From NCBI GenBank assembly GCA_037903355.1, contig JBAJFE010000047.1:930001-994000 (forward strand): a DNA stretch of 64,000 bases, given 5' to 3'. The DNA comes from Trichuris trichiura. Its lineage: Eukaryota > Nematoda > Enoplea > Trichinellida > Trichuridae. Every line of letters begins with the position of its first letter. Positions within the stretch are counted from its first letter, which is position 1. Position numbers and translations under genes: made by a program. Under the pieces are notes generated by a model. It saw only the letters and a program-made list of their open reading frames with translations, did no database searches and was not told where the DNA came from. Shown in pieces: positions 49,136 to 62,280 of this stretch.

Positions 49136-52100
49136 CTTAACAAGCAAACTGGCAGTAGACGAAATGGAGCAAACGAACGCAGAACAAATGCAATCTTTTG
49201 TTCATCAGAAAAATGTCCGCGCCTGGAAACGAAATTTCTTCTTCCCTCCTATCTCAAACTGTAGGATAAGACGGGTCCACTTTTCGCTAATCGCATTTAA
49301 TCCGAAGTTTTGGTAACCTAGATCAGCTGCGAAACAAAAAATTAGACAACGAGAAAAATAGCGCGTCCATTGCTCTTGATACTTCTCAAATTTTCATGAA
49401 TATTTGTTGCCTATTTTCTACCATTTTTCTTTCGCTGAGTATTCTTCTGTTGGCATAACTTCAAGTAAGCACATAGTCCTGACTTCAGCTTTGACGGGTT
49501 TGTAGCTCTGTCGACACCGTTGCTGGCAGCTCCCTTACTTTTCCCAAACTTTCATGTGCATTAGTGTTAAAAACGCTGACCTTGAATACATTGCATCCCG
49601 TAACGGCTTCTTAGGTCTTCATGGTAGACTTTATTTACGGCAGTTCGCGTTTTTAAAAAACTGATTTCATTACGCCGGAGCTTCCGGCCCTACTCTTGAC
49701 CCGCCTTCAGCAGTAAAGAACAAAATTAACTATGAAAAAAACCTAACCTTTCTAAAGACGGTTGATTCGCTAAGTTTTTACCTTTTTCAGATGAAGAGTG
49801 AGATGCTTCTCATTTTCGCTGATTATTGATACCTACTTTTCTCTTTCCTACTTTAAACTAGTTTCAAGCGCTGAAGTCCATGTACATAACAAGAAACCAC
49901 GAAAAATAGCATAATAAAAGTGGACAAGTACTGTCGCTTATAAGTAATCTATCTTCACGTAGGCTAGCTAAGCTTTTAAACGGGATTGATAAACTTACAG
50001 CTGACAGCTTCTTTTCATCTAATGCTGCACAGAAAAGGCGATGGATCAAGCAATAATTGGAACTATGAAATGCTTCTGCCTATGACAGCTTGTCTGTCAC
50101 CTTTTTGTCAAGTGAGTTTTGAGGTAACGATTGTTGAAAACTTTTTCTACACGATAGCGCGAGTTTGATACCATATAAGACTCACGAAGCAACATTTTCG
50201 CTAGCAGAGGACTGCCTAGAAATACAACTTTAGGACTAAGATATTAAAATTAACATTTTCCTGTGATTCCAACCTTTATATGGTTGATAACTTGCCTAAG
50301 ATTTAAGTTCAAGCTTGATAAATAAATTCAAAACATTTTATTTTGTTTTTTTGCCGCAGTGTTTTATTGAGCAGAGCTTTCGAGCTAATGACGCCCCGTC
50401 ATCAACGTTAAGTCACCCGCAGTGAAAATGTGGGGTTAACAAAAGCTGAATGCAGGTTAAAACAGATGGTATAAAGATGGGGAAACGAGTTTAAACGAAA
50501 AAACCCTCTCTTCCGTTGAAAACTAAAATAACACGAAATGATATAATTAGAATAGGCAATAAAATGGATAGAAGTAAATAAAAAGGAGGAAGAAATCGCA
50601 AGTTGCCTACCGTCGCGTTTATTATTTTTAATTCTACTCTACTTTGCCGTTGTCTTTTCCTTTTGGCTTTATTTTGCACTATCATAGTTGCGATATTTGT
50701 TCGGGCGCCATTTTATTTTTACTTATTTTTATTGCCTGCTTTATTTGTTTACTTTGTTATATATATTCTATTTTATTTGTTCATCCGATTGCGTTAGTTC
50801 AGGGGTACTTTCGACCTTACCTATTTTGTCGGGGTTTGTCGATACTGCCTAAAATTAGGTTTCTAATGAAAGGAAATTTTTTCCGTTCAGATGTATCTCT
50901 CCTTTCTGTAATTTTAACGTTTTTCGATTCCCTATTTATTATCGATAAAATGCCTCGGTTAGCCTAGAAAGCATTGGCCAGTAAAAGATGAAGACAACTA
51001 AGAGGACCGTTTCGTACATATAATTTAAAATTAAACTCAAAAAATTATTTTAGCAATCTGATTCGTGCCTATACAGCTTACGCGATGCACTGTTCAGTTG
51101 ACTAATCAAGTTTTCGAGTGTTTACTGTAACTTACGGTTTAGTAGTGCTACGGGCAATTGAGCAGTTCACCTTGGTGAATTTTAGAATTGCCCTAACGTT
51201 GGCCATGTTACGACCCAGAAGCACCACTGCAAGCTGATAGTTCACTAGTATAGTTAAAAATGGAATAATTCGTCAGTCTGACCAATTATCATGCGGATAT
51301 TTGAAGAAGCAGTGAATAAAAAGGTTGGAATCAATTTAAAAGTCATGTCATGCAACGTTCACCGGCAAAGTGGTGCTCAAGGGACGTTACACCTCTTCTC
51401 GTTCAAGATGCCATAAGCCTAGGGACTAAACTGTATTGAAAACTTCCCTTCTACCACAAGCTGAGGCCATCCAGTGCCAAGAAGAATTGACGCGAACGAC
51501 ATTGGCCTTAAAAGGCGACATTTCCCGGCAGACCATCTGACCCCGAAGCACAGACGCATACATACAGCGAACGATGAAAATTGTAGCCTGTTAACCGTAC
51601 AACTTTTGTGAAAAGATACCATTTTCCATGCTATGAGAAAAAAGAGACTTCTAAAGCCTTTCGCGTTTAACAATGATTATGGATGGTTGCGCACTAAACG
51701 TATTTTAGGTTGGACCGAAGTTGGACGATTGAGGTAACGCCTCGGCGCAACATTAATCTTTGCCCTATTTGGTCACTTGACGTCCGTTGAGTAGCACCGA
51801 TTATGAATCCGCTATTAAACCACGTCGCTTGAAGTTCCTGTGGGAACAAACATGTCACGCCCTCAATGCGATGCCTCAGCGGATGGGAGGTGCAACTAGA
51901 AAACAGGGGCAAATGACGAGACCTATCGAACCGATCGCTCGTCCTCTTTCGAGGAACACTTTTACCTAATCGCTTGAACAGCCTTGTTCGCCCGCCTTGT
52001 CCCATTTGCGGCTTTAACGCAAGATTTTATGGTCTGTTTGCGAAAGCAACTATCCTAACGAGCGCAACAACAAGTCTGCGCCTGTCATTGCACCTGGTAC

Positions 52101-55100
52101 CCTCCACATAAACTTTAGTTAAGGCGCGTAGTAAAAGTTAGACGAGTCCGCTGGTCAGCGTATCGAATAGGGTAATTGAATTCTTTTTACCTGCAATTCC
52201 GTTGTCCAAAATTTGATGAGGCGCGTTGACAGCAACCTAAAAAAGGCTCTATCGTTTAGGAAGCATAAGAACAATAATACGGCAAAGATATAAGTGCCAG
52301 TAAGGAAAATGCTCTGCCTTGGGCAATGACAAAACTTAATCCTCTACTTACGCCAGTTGACGACTGGAGGAAGTAGCCGCTATGTACGTACTTCTTTGCT
52401 GAAAGGCCACACCCACCGTGTGCTTTCCTCAAGCAGCTCAAGTGAACAACGGTGTCTATTCTGGGATAGTGCAATGAAATTACGAGTAGACAAAGCCTGA
52501 CAAACCCTGTTAGACCCCGAACGCGTAAAGATAAAGTAAACTTTTGAAAAGATAAGCATTGGTTTGAAAATTGTGAATTAAGGATGGACAAGTGACCATG
52601 GTGTCTGCCCAATACCAAGGTTGAGGATAGCAACTTTAGGAGGCGGGTCCGATGAATGGCAAACTGCACTAATAGGTATCCAGATAGTAGAATGTGCCAA
52701 TGGACATCGGAAGTGCGCAGCTGGAGCTCGCCCTTGATGACTGAGTGAACAGGGCAGCCGCAAGCGCACCGTGAGAATACACCGAGTCACCGAGTCAGGT
52801 CACAGCGGAAAGGGGGACCAGACACCATGCTAGTAAGCCACGCAGATAAAATGGTGTATCCTCAGTGTTGTATCACAGCTGAGAGTTTGCAATCCTTTCC
52901 ACTATGAGCAGAGCATAGAAGTTTGTTTTTGGTTTTACATAAACCAAGTTTAGTCGTTTTAATATTTAGCATAGGCTATTAATAAACAAATACATATTTT
53001 AGTAAACAGTTGACATGTGAAATGCACCAAAGGTAACAGCCATCGTACGGGACTTACCAAGGCGCTGATAAAGATGAAGAGCCTCCAACATACTCTCAGT
53101 AGGGACATGGAATTAAGCACTATTCGATGTGGCATCATATTGCGAACATAAGTTCATTCAAGACATGTCGCTGAGATGAAAAGCAGGCTTATAGAAATCA
53201 ACATACAGATGGTCGATAACTGCTTCCTTATAAGGTTAAGGCAGTTGAACGGTGCAGTAGATGTGCTGGGCAGAGAAGGCCGCCCACCGCCGTTCGATAG
53301 TCACGAGCAATCTCCGTCTGACCGTGCACAGGTTTCACGGTTGACCCATTTCCTATTGTACAACTGCAGCGCCGCAGTCCGTCAATGTCGCATAACAATA
53401 CCAAGAGCCACTGAGGTTTCCCCTTCTTCCCAATTCGTTGCATTACGCCCAACGTTTTTGACTGCACTTGACAAGGCAACCATTATCGTCGACCGAATGA
53501 CGTACTTCCGGGCAACTGAAGACCAACACCCTCCCTTTTGACGATTACACGCATTGTGGCCATCAAAAACGACCCTGCAAACTGAAAAGGACAGCTAACC
53601 TTTACGGCGGCTGTAAGGAAACCATAAACGGTTAAACATGTGGCCGCCATCTGACCATGTTTTCGCGTCGACGAGCCGAGTGGGTCTCAACTGTCACAAC
53701 CGAAATGTTCGAAACAATGGCAACTTCACTCATGCGACCCTCAACGAGAATTCCTTTACTACCGCTGTTTACGACTGCATGTCACGCATATCGACGGGAC
53801 TGACTAAACCGCGGACGATAAAATGAATACGAAATTACCACATCTGAAATATTCCACGACGAGCAATCTATCCGGCTCACCAATGGGAAGGTCAGCTTGT
53901 TGCTTTAGGCTTCCTTTGGCAGGTCGCCTGTTCCATAACATACAGACACCCAGGATATGTGTACATGTATTAATATTGAAATTTTTATTAATAAAATTGC
54001 CTAAATGGCCGTTGGAGCCACTTTTGCCCTTGAATTACAAACAGCCAAAAGTTTATGCTTAGGCATATATATTTTTCGGTCCCAGTTTTTGGGATGGGAG
54101 TGATAATTTTGCAAGCTTTTTTTCCACCGAATCCTACATGCCCGAATCGTCGTTAACTTGAAATTTCGTTGCCCAGCCGCATGTCGACGATGACTTTTAG
54201 TTGACGTGAAAGAACCCGTTCGCAACCTAAACGATTAAACAAGCTGTCAAAGTCTTTGTAGCCTCAAAGGAGGCGGATGAAACGCGGCGGTAGGGCGGGA
54301 AAAGCAAACAGTGACCGTCAGCCGGGTGATCACAATCAAAAGGACGTTGTGTTGACAAGGACGCTAGCAATTTTCGCAAAAAAGGTGACCGTTCAGTCAA
54401 AAGCGCCGGTGGTCATTTTGTGTGCTTAAAGAACGGTGAACAGCACTCGGCCACGCACGCATCTATCGGAAACAATGGACTGCAGCTCCCTCACTGACGA
54501 GGCCGTTGCAGAACAATATTTGCTCCTTCCATTGATTTGCTGAACAAATGCGAAGGTCGAACGATGGAGGAATGCATATTACATCCGGAAAGATACGCTG
54601 GCAGTTGGAAGGAATAAGCCAACGGATTTTGATCACTTTCTCAAGATAGTCACAAGCAGTTCGCCATGCGCGAATTGCCACGCATACTACAAAACTATCT
54701 AAAAGACACAGCAGAATGACGATCGCTATATTTCAAAGCGTATCCAATCGCTAAACATAAGCACCCACTTTTTCGAATTTCAACTGCAAACGTTAATTTC
54801 AGAGATGCAGTTAAAAAATCGAACCATGTTGATACATACACTCAAAGTAATGACGTCATTTTGCAAGAAGTTTAAGTTAAGTAGCTGGTCAACATTTTTG
54901 CATAAAACTCAGCTCAACGCATTCAAGCACAGTTGGGATAAAAGATAACATACGCTGATGTTTCAATAACCTTTAAATATCTAAACCATAGCCAACGATA
55001 TCCTTACATCAAAGAATGTTAATTAGAGCTACTGACAAAATAAGCTAATCTGTGAATGGACAAATCGCAGAATCCGATCGCACTTGCTTCATTCAAAAAT

Positions 55101-57149
55101 TGGTTTTGTGAAAGTCCGTGTTATGGATTTTTGAATATTTAAAACAAAGTATTCGAATGCATACGCTATTTCGAAATAATGCCTAATGGAGAATATGCGT
55201 ATTAGATAACTTCTTCAGTACTACTGCTCTATTATTGCCAACGGGCACCTGAGATTTTTTCAATATGTTAAAAACGAAATGCTGAAAATTGTAAAGAGCT
55301 GCAATACACCCTATAAGTAGAAGGAAAAAGCAAACTGAGGAACTGAACTTCTAGCAGCCGCTTCTGAAAGTACGGGGGAAATTTTCCCTCAACACTTTGA
55401 ACCATGTTCTGCAGAGCACGATTTTTGTGCTACATACTACATTGGGCCGATCAAGACAAAACCATCCATAATCTATCCATACTTACTTATGAGTTTCATT
55501 TATACTTAGCAAACTACCATTGAACGCTTTGTAAAGGAATAGTTACAATAAAATTTTTTTGCGGCTTTGCTACCTGTAGCTGTTAGAAAGGAGAAAAAGA
55601 AAAAAGGAATAGTTACAAGTGATTATTTTGCGTACATTTTTAAAAATCGATAAAATGAAGAATAATTTTCGGCTTACTACTATTTGCAATTTTATCGCAT
55701 TATCTAAAACGAAAAGAGACTAATCGTAGCGGCATCTGAAGTGAGTACCCCATTTGTCTTCAGTACAGAGCATCAATTATACATTGAACACAAATGCGAA
55801 ACGGCTGAAAAGGATAGGAAATAATCAAATACCTTGTAAACTTTCCGCCCTAGCCCAAGATATAAGGAAAGTATAGTCGGCAAAGTACCAAAAAACCCAC
55901 TCTCTATCCTTATATATTGCCACTGTAGACTTATAGAGGCATAGGCGAAATGAGTCGATTTAATATTTTGCTGGTTTGACATTACCCATTCCATAAAATG
56001 GGTACAATGCTAAGTGTTTCATCTATTGCCTAAAGAAACTCAGCATTCTACAGAATGCCTACTTATTCCGCAGAATAACCGATTTCATACATTGCCAGTG
56101 AAATATCTGTGCAAATAATCCCTTAATTCAAAGCTGCATATTGCCGGAAAATACGGAGGATAAGATTTTTTGCAATAGTCGATCATGTAGCCTCATTATA
56201 CAGAACTGAAGTTGATGCATCTCTTGCAAGGAAGTATATTTTCAACTTTTATGGCAGCTACAATATCTGATTGCAAAACATTGTGCCAACGGCATAGTTT
56301 TAGAATTACGTTTATTCGTATAGACACACCCTCACGTAAGACAACTTAAAACACTTAACCGCGTCGGACACTGCTCATTCGTTTTCCAACGATTTGTCTA
56401 ACTTTCGAAATGTATGTTGCGCAATTATAGGCTACATAGTGTGCAGTTAATGAAAATAACCGATGCTACGAAATGATGAGCGTGACCGCGATTTGAATGG
56501 ATGTGAAAATTTGGTAACTTACACATAAATGAAAGCAGGAATCGTTACCATCATGAACCTGCTCTTCCTTTGCCTTCCAATAGAAAGATATGCTTCCAAA
56601 GTGGTGCATACGAACAGACGTGCGGTTGCATTCCCGAAACGGACGCATGATGGCAGTGGCATTTCTTCCTCGATAGACGCACCATATCTGTAACCTAAAC
56701 GATGATGAGCCTTCGATTACAAGATGCAAAACAAACACATAGCGCTTTCTTAAACCACAAAATGCCTATCACTACTGCAGAGTACAGTGTTCATTAACGT
56801 CGGTAAGGCATTGTGTTGCAAAAATTATCTCAACGTCTTAGAAACCTAATATCATGTAAATCCAACGCAATTTTAAAATATTGGTATTAATAGTACAATG
56901 GTTAGCATATCTCCACCATACTGATGGAAAGCATTACATATTTAGAGAAACAGTCATATAAATGCACAAATGAACGTGCGCTCTAAGAATTGCGTCAAAC
57001 GATTTTACTAGGACGCACTATTAATCGAAGCACCTTCTCCAATGAGGATCTATCAAATTATTAATATACAAATGGTGATACTGTGGCAAAATGCAAAACG
57101 TACCTAAGTTCATTTAAACAAAAACTTTATTCTTTGACATTGTTTACAT
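49136..57149. other. unresolved region between ZP gene and HDAC-like pseudogene
   Basis: About 8 kb. The first few hundred bases should contain the promoter and signal-peptide exon of the ZP gene. From 49.4 to 51.4 kb and from 54.8 to 57 kb the DNA is AT-rich without domains. The segment 51.4-54.7 kb is more GC-balanced and has medium frames on both strands (for example minus 52005..51694 and plus 53176-53541) with no family I can name. It may contain decayed retroelement or pseudogene sequence. Repeat copy C lies at 55.8-56.1 kb. Confidence 0.4.
55790..56110 (-). repeat. dispersed palindromic repeat, copy C (inverted)
   Basis: Contains AGCATTCTACAGAATGCC, CATACATTGCC and TACAATGCTAAG units. 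Its 55790-55940 part, read in reverse, parallels 21050-21120 of copy A (shared GGGTT-TTT, TACTTTGCCGACTATACTTT and CCTTAT blocks). Short chance frames in both copies even align at the peptide level. Confidence 0.55.
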
Positions 57150-59227
57150 TTTCTGCTCTTGCTGACGCTCCGATTGGCATCATTGCCGTTGAAAGAGGTC
57201 GTGCCTTTGGAAGATTTATCTTCTGACAATAAGGATTTGCGTTTTGTAAATTAATTTACTAGCAGAAGATGGGCAATGATCAACGGCGTATTGCTCGAAC
57301 GAGTTGGATGTGCACGGCATCTTTTCCATGTCAGCACTTTATCTCGAAGGCAGCAAAACGTATTTGACCTGTAGACAGATGGTGCTTTCAATTATTGAGA
57401 CGCACTAATTGCTTCCTGAACCATTGGCTCGGCAACTTCAAAGCGGAGACTGCCTCGCCTTAACGGACCTTAAAAGGACAAACATGTTTTTCAACGTTAC
57501 AAGCAGCACCCTTAATTAGTTACCGATGTTAGAAAAAATGCACGCAGGCAATGGTCACAATTACCTTCTGTTATAGCAATGACCAAAAGTTGACCGCATG
57601 CCACAGTTACCGCCTTCCAACGCGATAACTAACCGGTCGCCAGCTACATATTGCCTACAAGGCAGCCTATAGCGCCATCAAAGTCAGCGGATACGAACAT
57701 AAGCTTCGGTTTATATTCTCTGGCAGTGAGTACAGCTATGCACCGGAAAGTTGCCAAATAATCTCTGTCACTTAAATTGACTTGGTGGACTCGTTTAAGA
57801 AACGTTCACTTCGTGGCCTTCGCCAACGATGCAGCCACCGCTATCCCATTCCGCTTCTTCCATGAACGGCCAAACGACCAATCCTGATGCCTGTGGACTG
57901 AAACGAAAAGAACGTCTGAACGCCTATAGAGGACTTTCTGTACAGCTTGTCGTAGACTACATCCCAGTCGGCTATAAAAATTCTTTTTGCGTCAAGCTTT
58001 AAGGCGTAACTGGCAGCGATGCCAACATTTTTAAATATACAGTCGGCCCTCATTATCCGCGGTTAATTCCTCCTGGATTTTGAGCGCTACACCGCGTTAT
58101 ATAGGATACCTTATGAAAAATGCTAATAGCTTGCATTCCAACCGCGTATGTCGTCCTGTCCCATTGAATTCCTTCCGGAACGGTTATTCTACCTAGTGAT
58201 CCTTCAAAGCTTGGTGCTATGGAATCTAGCTACGAGATAATGACAACAATGAGACTGCGCTTATCCAATGGGGTTAGCCATCAGAGTTCGGGCCGTTAGA
58301 TACAAGAAAGGATGAAAGCAAGATGCTCTTTCCTTAAACGCCTTGTTTTAATGAGCTTAGCTGAGTACAGAGCTGGGGAAATATAAAACACAGAGGCACA
58401 TTTAAGCAGAAATACTGAACATCGCGTAGAACACATCCACATAGAACAAAATGTCTATAGCAGAAACGTTTGGGGCATCATGAATCAATTTACCCACTTT
58501 CCGTAGGTGGGCCCAGATCCTCTAGAGACCGGCCAGTCCTACGGTTCTTTGAACTTGTTAGTAGCGAAACTTGTCCCCTTAAAATGTTAGGCTCCGCAGC
58601 TACCGGAGCTTTATTTAAAAACATTGTTATAGGGAGCTGTCTCTTTCTTTTCCTCGCTTCATCGAATAAATCTTGTAGCGGTCAGCGGTGCGCATGTCTT
58701 TGCGAAAAAACGACGTCACCATTTCACGTCGCACAAACCGCGTTGTATAGAACCCGCGGATAACGAGGGCCGAATGTACAGAGTCCATTGGCTTCCCCTT
58801 TCACTGTCTGGTGACCTGGAGGCCCAATGAACGCGATTCAATCAGCGCATTTTCCTTTAACCACAGCTTTGGCAGCTTTCACAACAGCTCCGCAGGCTAA
58901 AAGACCGTATTGGTAACTTTTGCGACGTGCATGTCGGGAATCTTACTCCTTGCAAAGTTCTCTCAATTCATTGCTTTCTGTTATCTCCGTAAACGCTATT
59001 TGACGAACGTACTTAGCTGAGCGAAACAGCCCAAGTACTCCTTCCGAATGAAGGACCCTCTGCAGTCGTTTCATAGGTGAAAGAAGGCATAATTTGCCGA
59101 ACTGAGCTATGAAAGTTTCCTTCAACTTATTCCGACACTCGACGTGATTGTCGTACCATGAATATTTACGCACATCCGTTTCAAGATGAGCGAAGCAGCC
59201 TGATACAGTAACACTGTGTTCCTTCAA
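57150..59227 (-). pseudogene. HDAC6-like class II histone deacetylase pseudogene
   Basis: The minus strand shows a deacetylase domain in order, without introns: ECRNKLKETF, GLFRSAKYVRQI, ESNELRELCKE, SYQYGLLACGAVVKAAKAVV, FIGPPGHQTVKGEANGLC, IFKNVGIAASYALKLDAKRI, FIADWDV, PFMEEAEWDSGG, VGEGHEVNVS, LSDRDYLATFRCIAVLTARE, YKPKLMFVSADFDGAIGC and LVIALEGG. Order and wording fit the first catalytic domain of HDAC6. It is dead: TAA at 58943-58945, TGA at 58838-58840, frame changes after DWDV and after VNVS, a stop after VGNM, the catalytic PPGHH reduced to PPGHQ, and the DWDVHHGNG motif destroyed. A 737-bp transposon splits it between GLC and IFKN. The absence of introns, in a genome where genes carry many, suggests a processed (retrocopied) origin. 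The boundaries are approximate. Confidence 0.82.
58040..58776. mobile_element. non-autonomous pogo/Tigger-like element with TA target duplication
   Basis: 737 bp. The left end CAGTCGGCCCTCATTATCCG and the right end (reversed) CATTCGGCCCTCGTTATCCG are terminal inverted repeats of about 27 bp. The CAGTYGGCCCTC type is typical of Tigger/pogo elements. TA flanks both sides (58038-58039 and 58777-58778). Removing the element plus one TA restores an uninterrupted GLCIFKNVG reading in the surrounding HDAC-like sequence, which proves the insertion boundary. No intact transposase frame is inside; the 98-codon plus-strand frame at 58470-58763 shows no domain. Confidence 0.85.
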
Positions 59228-61920
59228 TTGTTTTCCATTACTGTGCGCTTCATAGTAACCCTACAAAGGAAGTACGTTACGAAGTTGTCGAGCGGCAAAC
59301 CCGCCTACGCACTTGAAGACTGAAAATGCATGTAACACCGAAACCAACCGACTACCCTGCGTAAACTGCCCTTCCGATACGCATACGTATTAGCTTGATG
59401 CGGAAATAACTATCAATTTTATTATAACAAGTTCAGCCGCCTCTATTTTTTAATACAAATTCTACAAGGCGAAATATTTTCTAGCGACTTTAAGGTTGAT
59501 CAATTAGCTGGCAATGGACAGCCAAAGAAGAGAGTTCTTTAAAGGGATTTCGCATTACCTATTTTCGCCTCAGTTGACAAAGCATATGAATAATTTATCA
59601 AGTTCATCTATTCTCTTCAAAAATGGCATGTTGCCAATAAGGACTCACGATTTCTGAGGCAAACGGATTTGCCTGTTTGAGGTTGAATCCCGTTATGAGA
59701 AGAAAATGAAGGAAAAGAAACCAACGGCGCGGTTACGAGTTTGAACGCAACGCCCTCGGTGCTGCCGTAATTTAAGTGACTATTAAATGGATTGGGAGCA
59801 CCCGCGTTTGTGCTTGTAAACGATAAGCCTCAGAGAGTCGAAGCATCCGCAACTTTACAGCACAAAATGCCTCTGCAGTGACAAAACCTGGACGAACCAT
59901 AGAAAACAAGTGAACGCTTCCTTCAACGTAACAAGATTTGCGCCATAGCTTTGCAATCTTTACAGAGCCAGCGCTTTGGTACAATGGTCAGATTTCAATA
60001 GCGCTGTATACTTCCTGTCTCGCTAGTATTGGCTTGGCCTAACTCTCCTCTCCTTTATCCGACAGGAGCAAATTGACATATCTTCAGCAGATGGCTTACA
60101 TTCATTCTTGTTTGCTTTTATCGCCCTTACCAGCGTTTCCCGACCTCACATGAAATTCCAGAAATGGAAAGGATTAGCAATGACTCAAAACTTCAGGAAT
60201 CGTCTAGAAATTATTTCTCGCTGGAAGGTAGATTAGCAGAAAAGGTGAAGTCAATCTACGCGACTCACCCATACAATAAGCTGGTACGCTGTTGAGGCAA
60301 CTGCAAGTAATGTCAGAGGCGTTCACCACAGCAGCAGGCAGCGTCACAGTCGCCCGCAGGGCAGAGCTCGTTGCCCTCAAGGCTTTTACCTGCCCCTGAA
60401 ACTTTTTAGGGCCCCCTTTAAAATCATTTATATGAACAGTGCTAAGCTACGGTCATGCAATCAAGACGATATCACTAACCCAATCTGCTCCAAGCTTAAC
60501 CGAACGCACGTGAAACCGCACATCGTTGGTACCCGTTCATGCAAGTGTTACTAGTGTCAACGAAAGACACTAAAGCTGGGAAGTTCTCATACGAAAAGAC
60601 AAGCAGTCTACTCACCGGAGAAGACGGCAACAACACCGCAATGTGTTTCAAAATACTGACAGTCTTATGACGATCCGTAGGCAAGCTAGCGTGCTGTACC
60701 TTGACGAGCAGGGATAAACGGGAAAAGTTTTAAGTTCTTACGCAAGCAAATAAATTATCAAAATTGCGTCGATAAAAATTTTTGCCTTTTGACAAAATCT
60801 ACTCATTCCGCAACGGCAAAGAGTAGCAGCGAAGCTTTTCTTCAGGCATACTGCAGCTCGCCCGACAAGAATGAGCCACTCTTTTTTGCTCTCATTGTTC
60901 CCAAGTTAAAATTATTATAAGAATCAAGTGGTTACAATCCTGTTGTACATACGATCGATTTCTATGATGCAAAAATTGTCCCTCGTAACTCGTAACTTTT
61001 CAGCTACTTTTAAGTTTATGGCTGCATAGTGCTCGGTATCGTCTAAAACTGGGACCAGCTTTCGTTGCCCTATCGATCAAATTGACGAAAGATCACACTG
61101 CCGAAAGATTCAGCTGAAAGCGCGAATGCTTTCTTTTTTCTATAAACTTTTTGCAATAGTAAGCTTTTAGCATATTCGTACAATAGGGCAGCATGATGCT
61201 GTCATTTTCACACGTTCAAAATTTACTGTATATGCTCCATTTCTCTGCAAACGTGCAAGAAAAAATGCCAAGGTATGAGGTGCTCCTGTATGAAGGAAAG
61301 AAATAATGCTGATTCAATATGCCATTATAGCATCCCTTGTAGCAACAAGTAGTTCAACATTAGTCCGTTCCTCTTGTTTTTTATTAAGAAACTCCCGGAC
61401 ATGATTTTGTATTAATTCTGTTTCCGTTTTCATATTTTTTTAAAGATAAAGGTCATTCATGACACTCGTTTCACATTTTGCCTGACTGCTACTCGCTATT
61501 TTAATAATGCCTAGGCAAAGAATATAGCATATTAGGATAATACAGACATTTCATACTTTGCCTGTAAACCTGACGCAGTCAAAAGAATGGTGGCATTTCA
61601 GACATTGCTTGTAACACATACACTTCGTTGCTTTTATTCTTTGAGTAAAAGACTGCTAACGCAACAACATAAACAGTGACGGCAACGTGATGTAGGCAGC
61701 GTTCAAGAAGGTTGGATGCCGGTTAAATGTAGCCAGCGGTCGAAAGGCTGCGAGAAAAAAACCAAATGGAATTCAATCAAATCTGAAAGGCAGACTTTAA
61801 ACTTTCCAGTGTTTTAAAATGCGCATGTTAGGACAAGTCGTCATTGTCACTCGCAAGAGCAGAGGTGAGAGGATACTGTTGTCGACTTGTAAAGTAAACG
61901 CAACATTCTGCTCAGCTAAC
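59228..61920. other. intergenic region with repeat copy D
   Basis: About 2.7 kb. No gene is supported; frames are short and unrecognised. The last few hundred bases before 61.9 kb presumably include the promoter of the small lysine-rich gene. Repeat copy D is listed separately. Confidence 0.4.
61505..61620. repeat. dispersed palindromic repeat, copy D
   Basis: Contains AATGCCTAGGCA, CATTTCATACTTTGCCTG and CATTTCAGACATTGC units like those in copies A and C. It is short and degenerate. Confidence 0.45.
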
Positions 61921-62280
61921 ATGGCTCCACTGCTGCCGTTGCGACCGCGGGAAATGACATCACTAATGCAGATCGCTTTCGGTGGGTTTTTTACAGCCGC
62001 AATAGTTGCCAGCCTGCTTTGTTGCGGGAAGAAAGGCAAATTAAAATCGGCCAAAAAAGAAGAGCCGGAGGACGCTTCTGTTGAAAGCGCCGAAAAGAAA
62101 AAAGACACGCCGGTTGGAGCTCCGGATAAAAAAAGTGAAAACATCTCTGCTTCTTCAAGTTCGAAAGGTCCGGAAGTCGCGAAATCTGGCGAGAAAAAAG
62201 ATGCCAGCCGCAAAGATGATAGTGTTAAAGGGAAGGTCGCAACTTCTAAAGTCAGGAAAGTCGAAATTGTGGTGGAATAA
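61921..62280 (+). CDS. small lysine-rich single-pass membrane protein, unknown family
   Basis: 119 aa from the ATG at 61921; an upstream in-frame ATG at 61819 would add 34 residues, and a later one is at codon 12. After a short N-terminus comes one hydrophobic segment (MQIAFGGFFTAAIVASLLCC, about residues 16-35), then KKGK and a strongly charged tail of Lys, Glu, Ser and Asp (KKEEPEDASVESAEKKKD, KSGEKKDASRKDDSVKG). This gives a type III/signal-anchor layout with a low-complexity, probably cytoplasmic tail. The codon pattern and clean end before an AATAAA at 62430 support a real gene. I do not recognise a family. Such short TM-plus-lysine-rich proteins are often lineage-specific in nematodes. 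Confidence 0.6.
   Translation: MAPLLPLRPREMTSLMQIAFGGFFTAAIVASLLCCGKKGKLKSAKKEEPEDASVESAEKKKDTPVGAPDKKSENISASSSSKGPEVAKSGEKKDASRKDDSVKGKVATSKVRKVEIVVE

Noticed and set aside
51419..53541. Possible retroelement or pseudogene from medium frames on both strands
   Set aside because: I looked for reverse transcriptase, integrase, protease or zinc-knuckle motifs in several frames and saw none convincing. Left as unresolved.
57841..58053. Apparent 70-residue protein starting MRADC and containing deacetylase sequence
   Set aside because: Its first residues come from the inserted element and its end is out of frame with the deacetylase domain. It is part of the pseudogene, not a gene.
58470..58763. 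97-residue plus-strand frame inside the Tigger-like element
   Set aside because: No CENP-B/HTH or DDE motif, and it ends in the terminal repeat. Treated as chance.
59660..59710. B-box-like GGTTGAATCCC suggesting a tRNA
   Set aside because: No A box or cloverleaf could be drawn around it. No tRNA or rRNA gene was found in the window.
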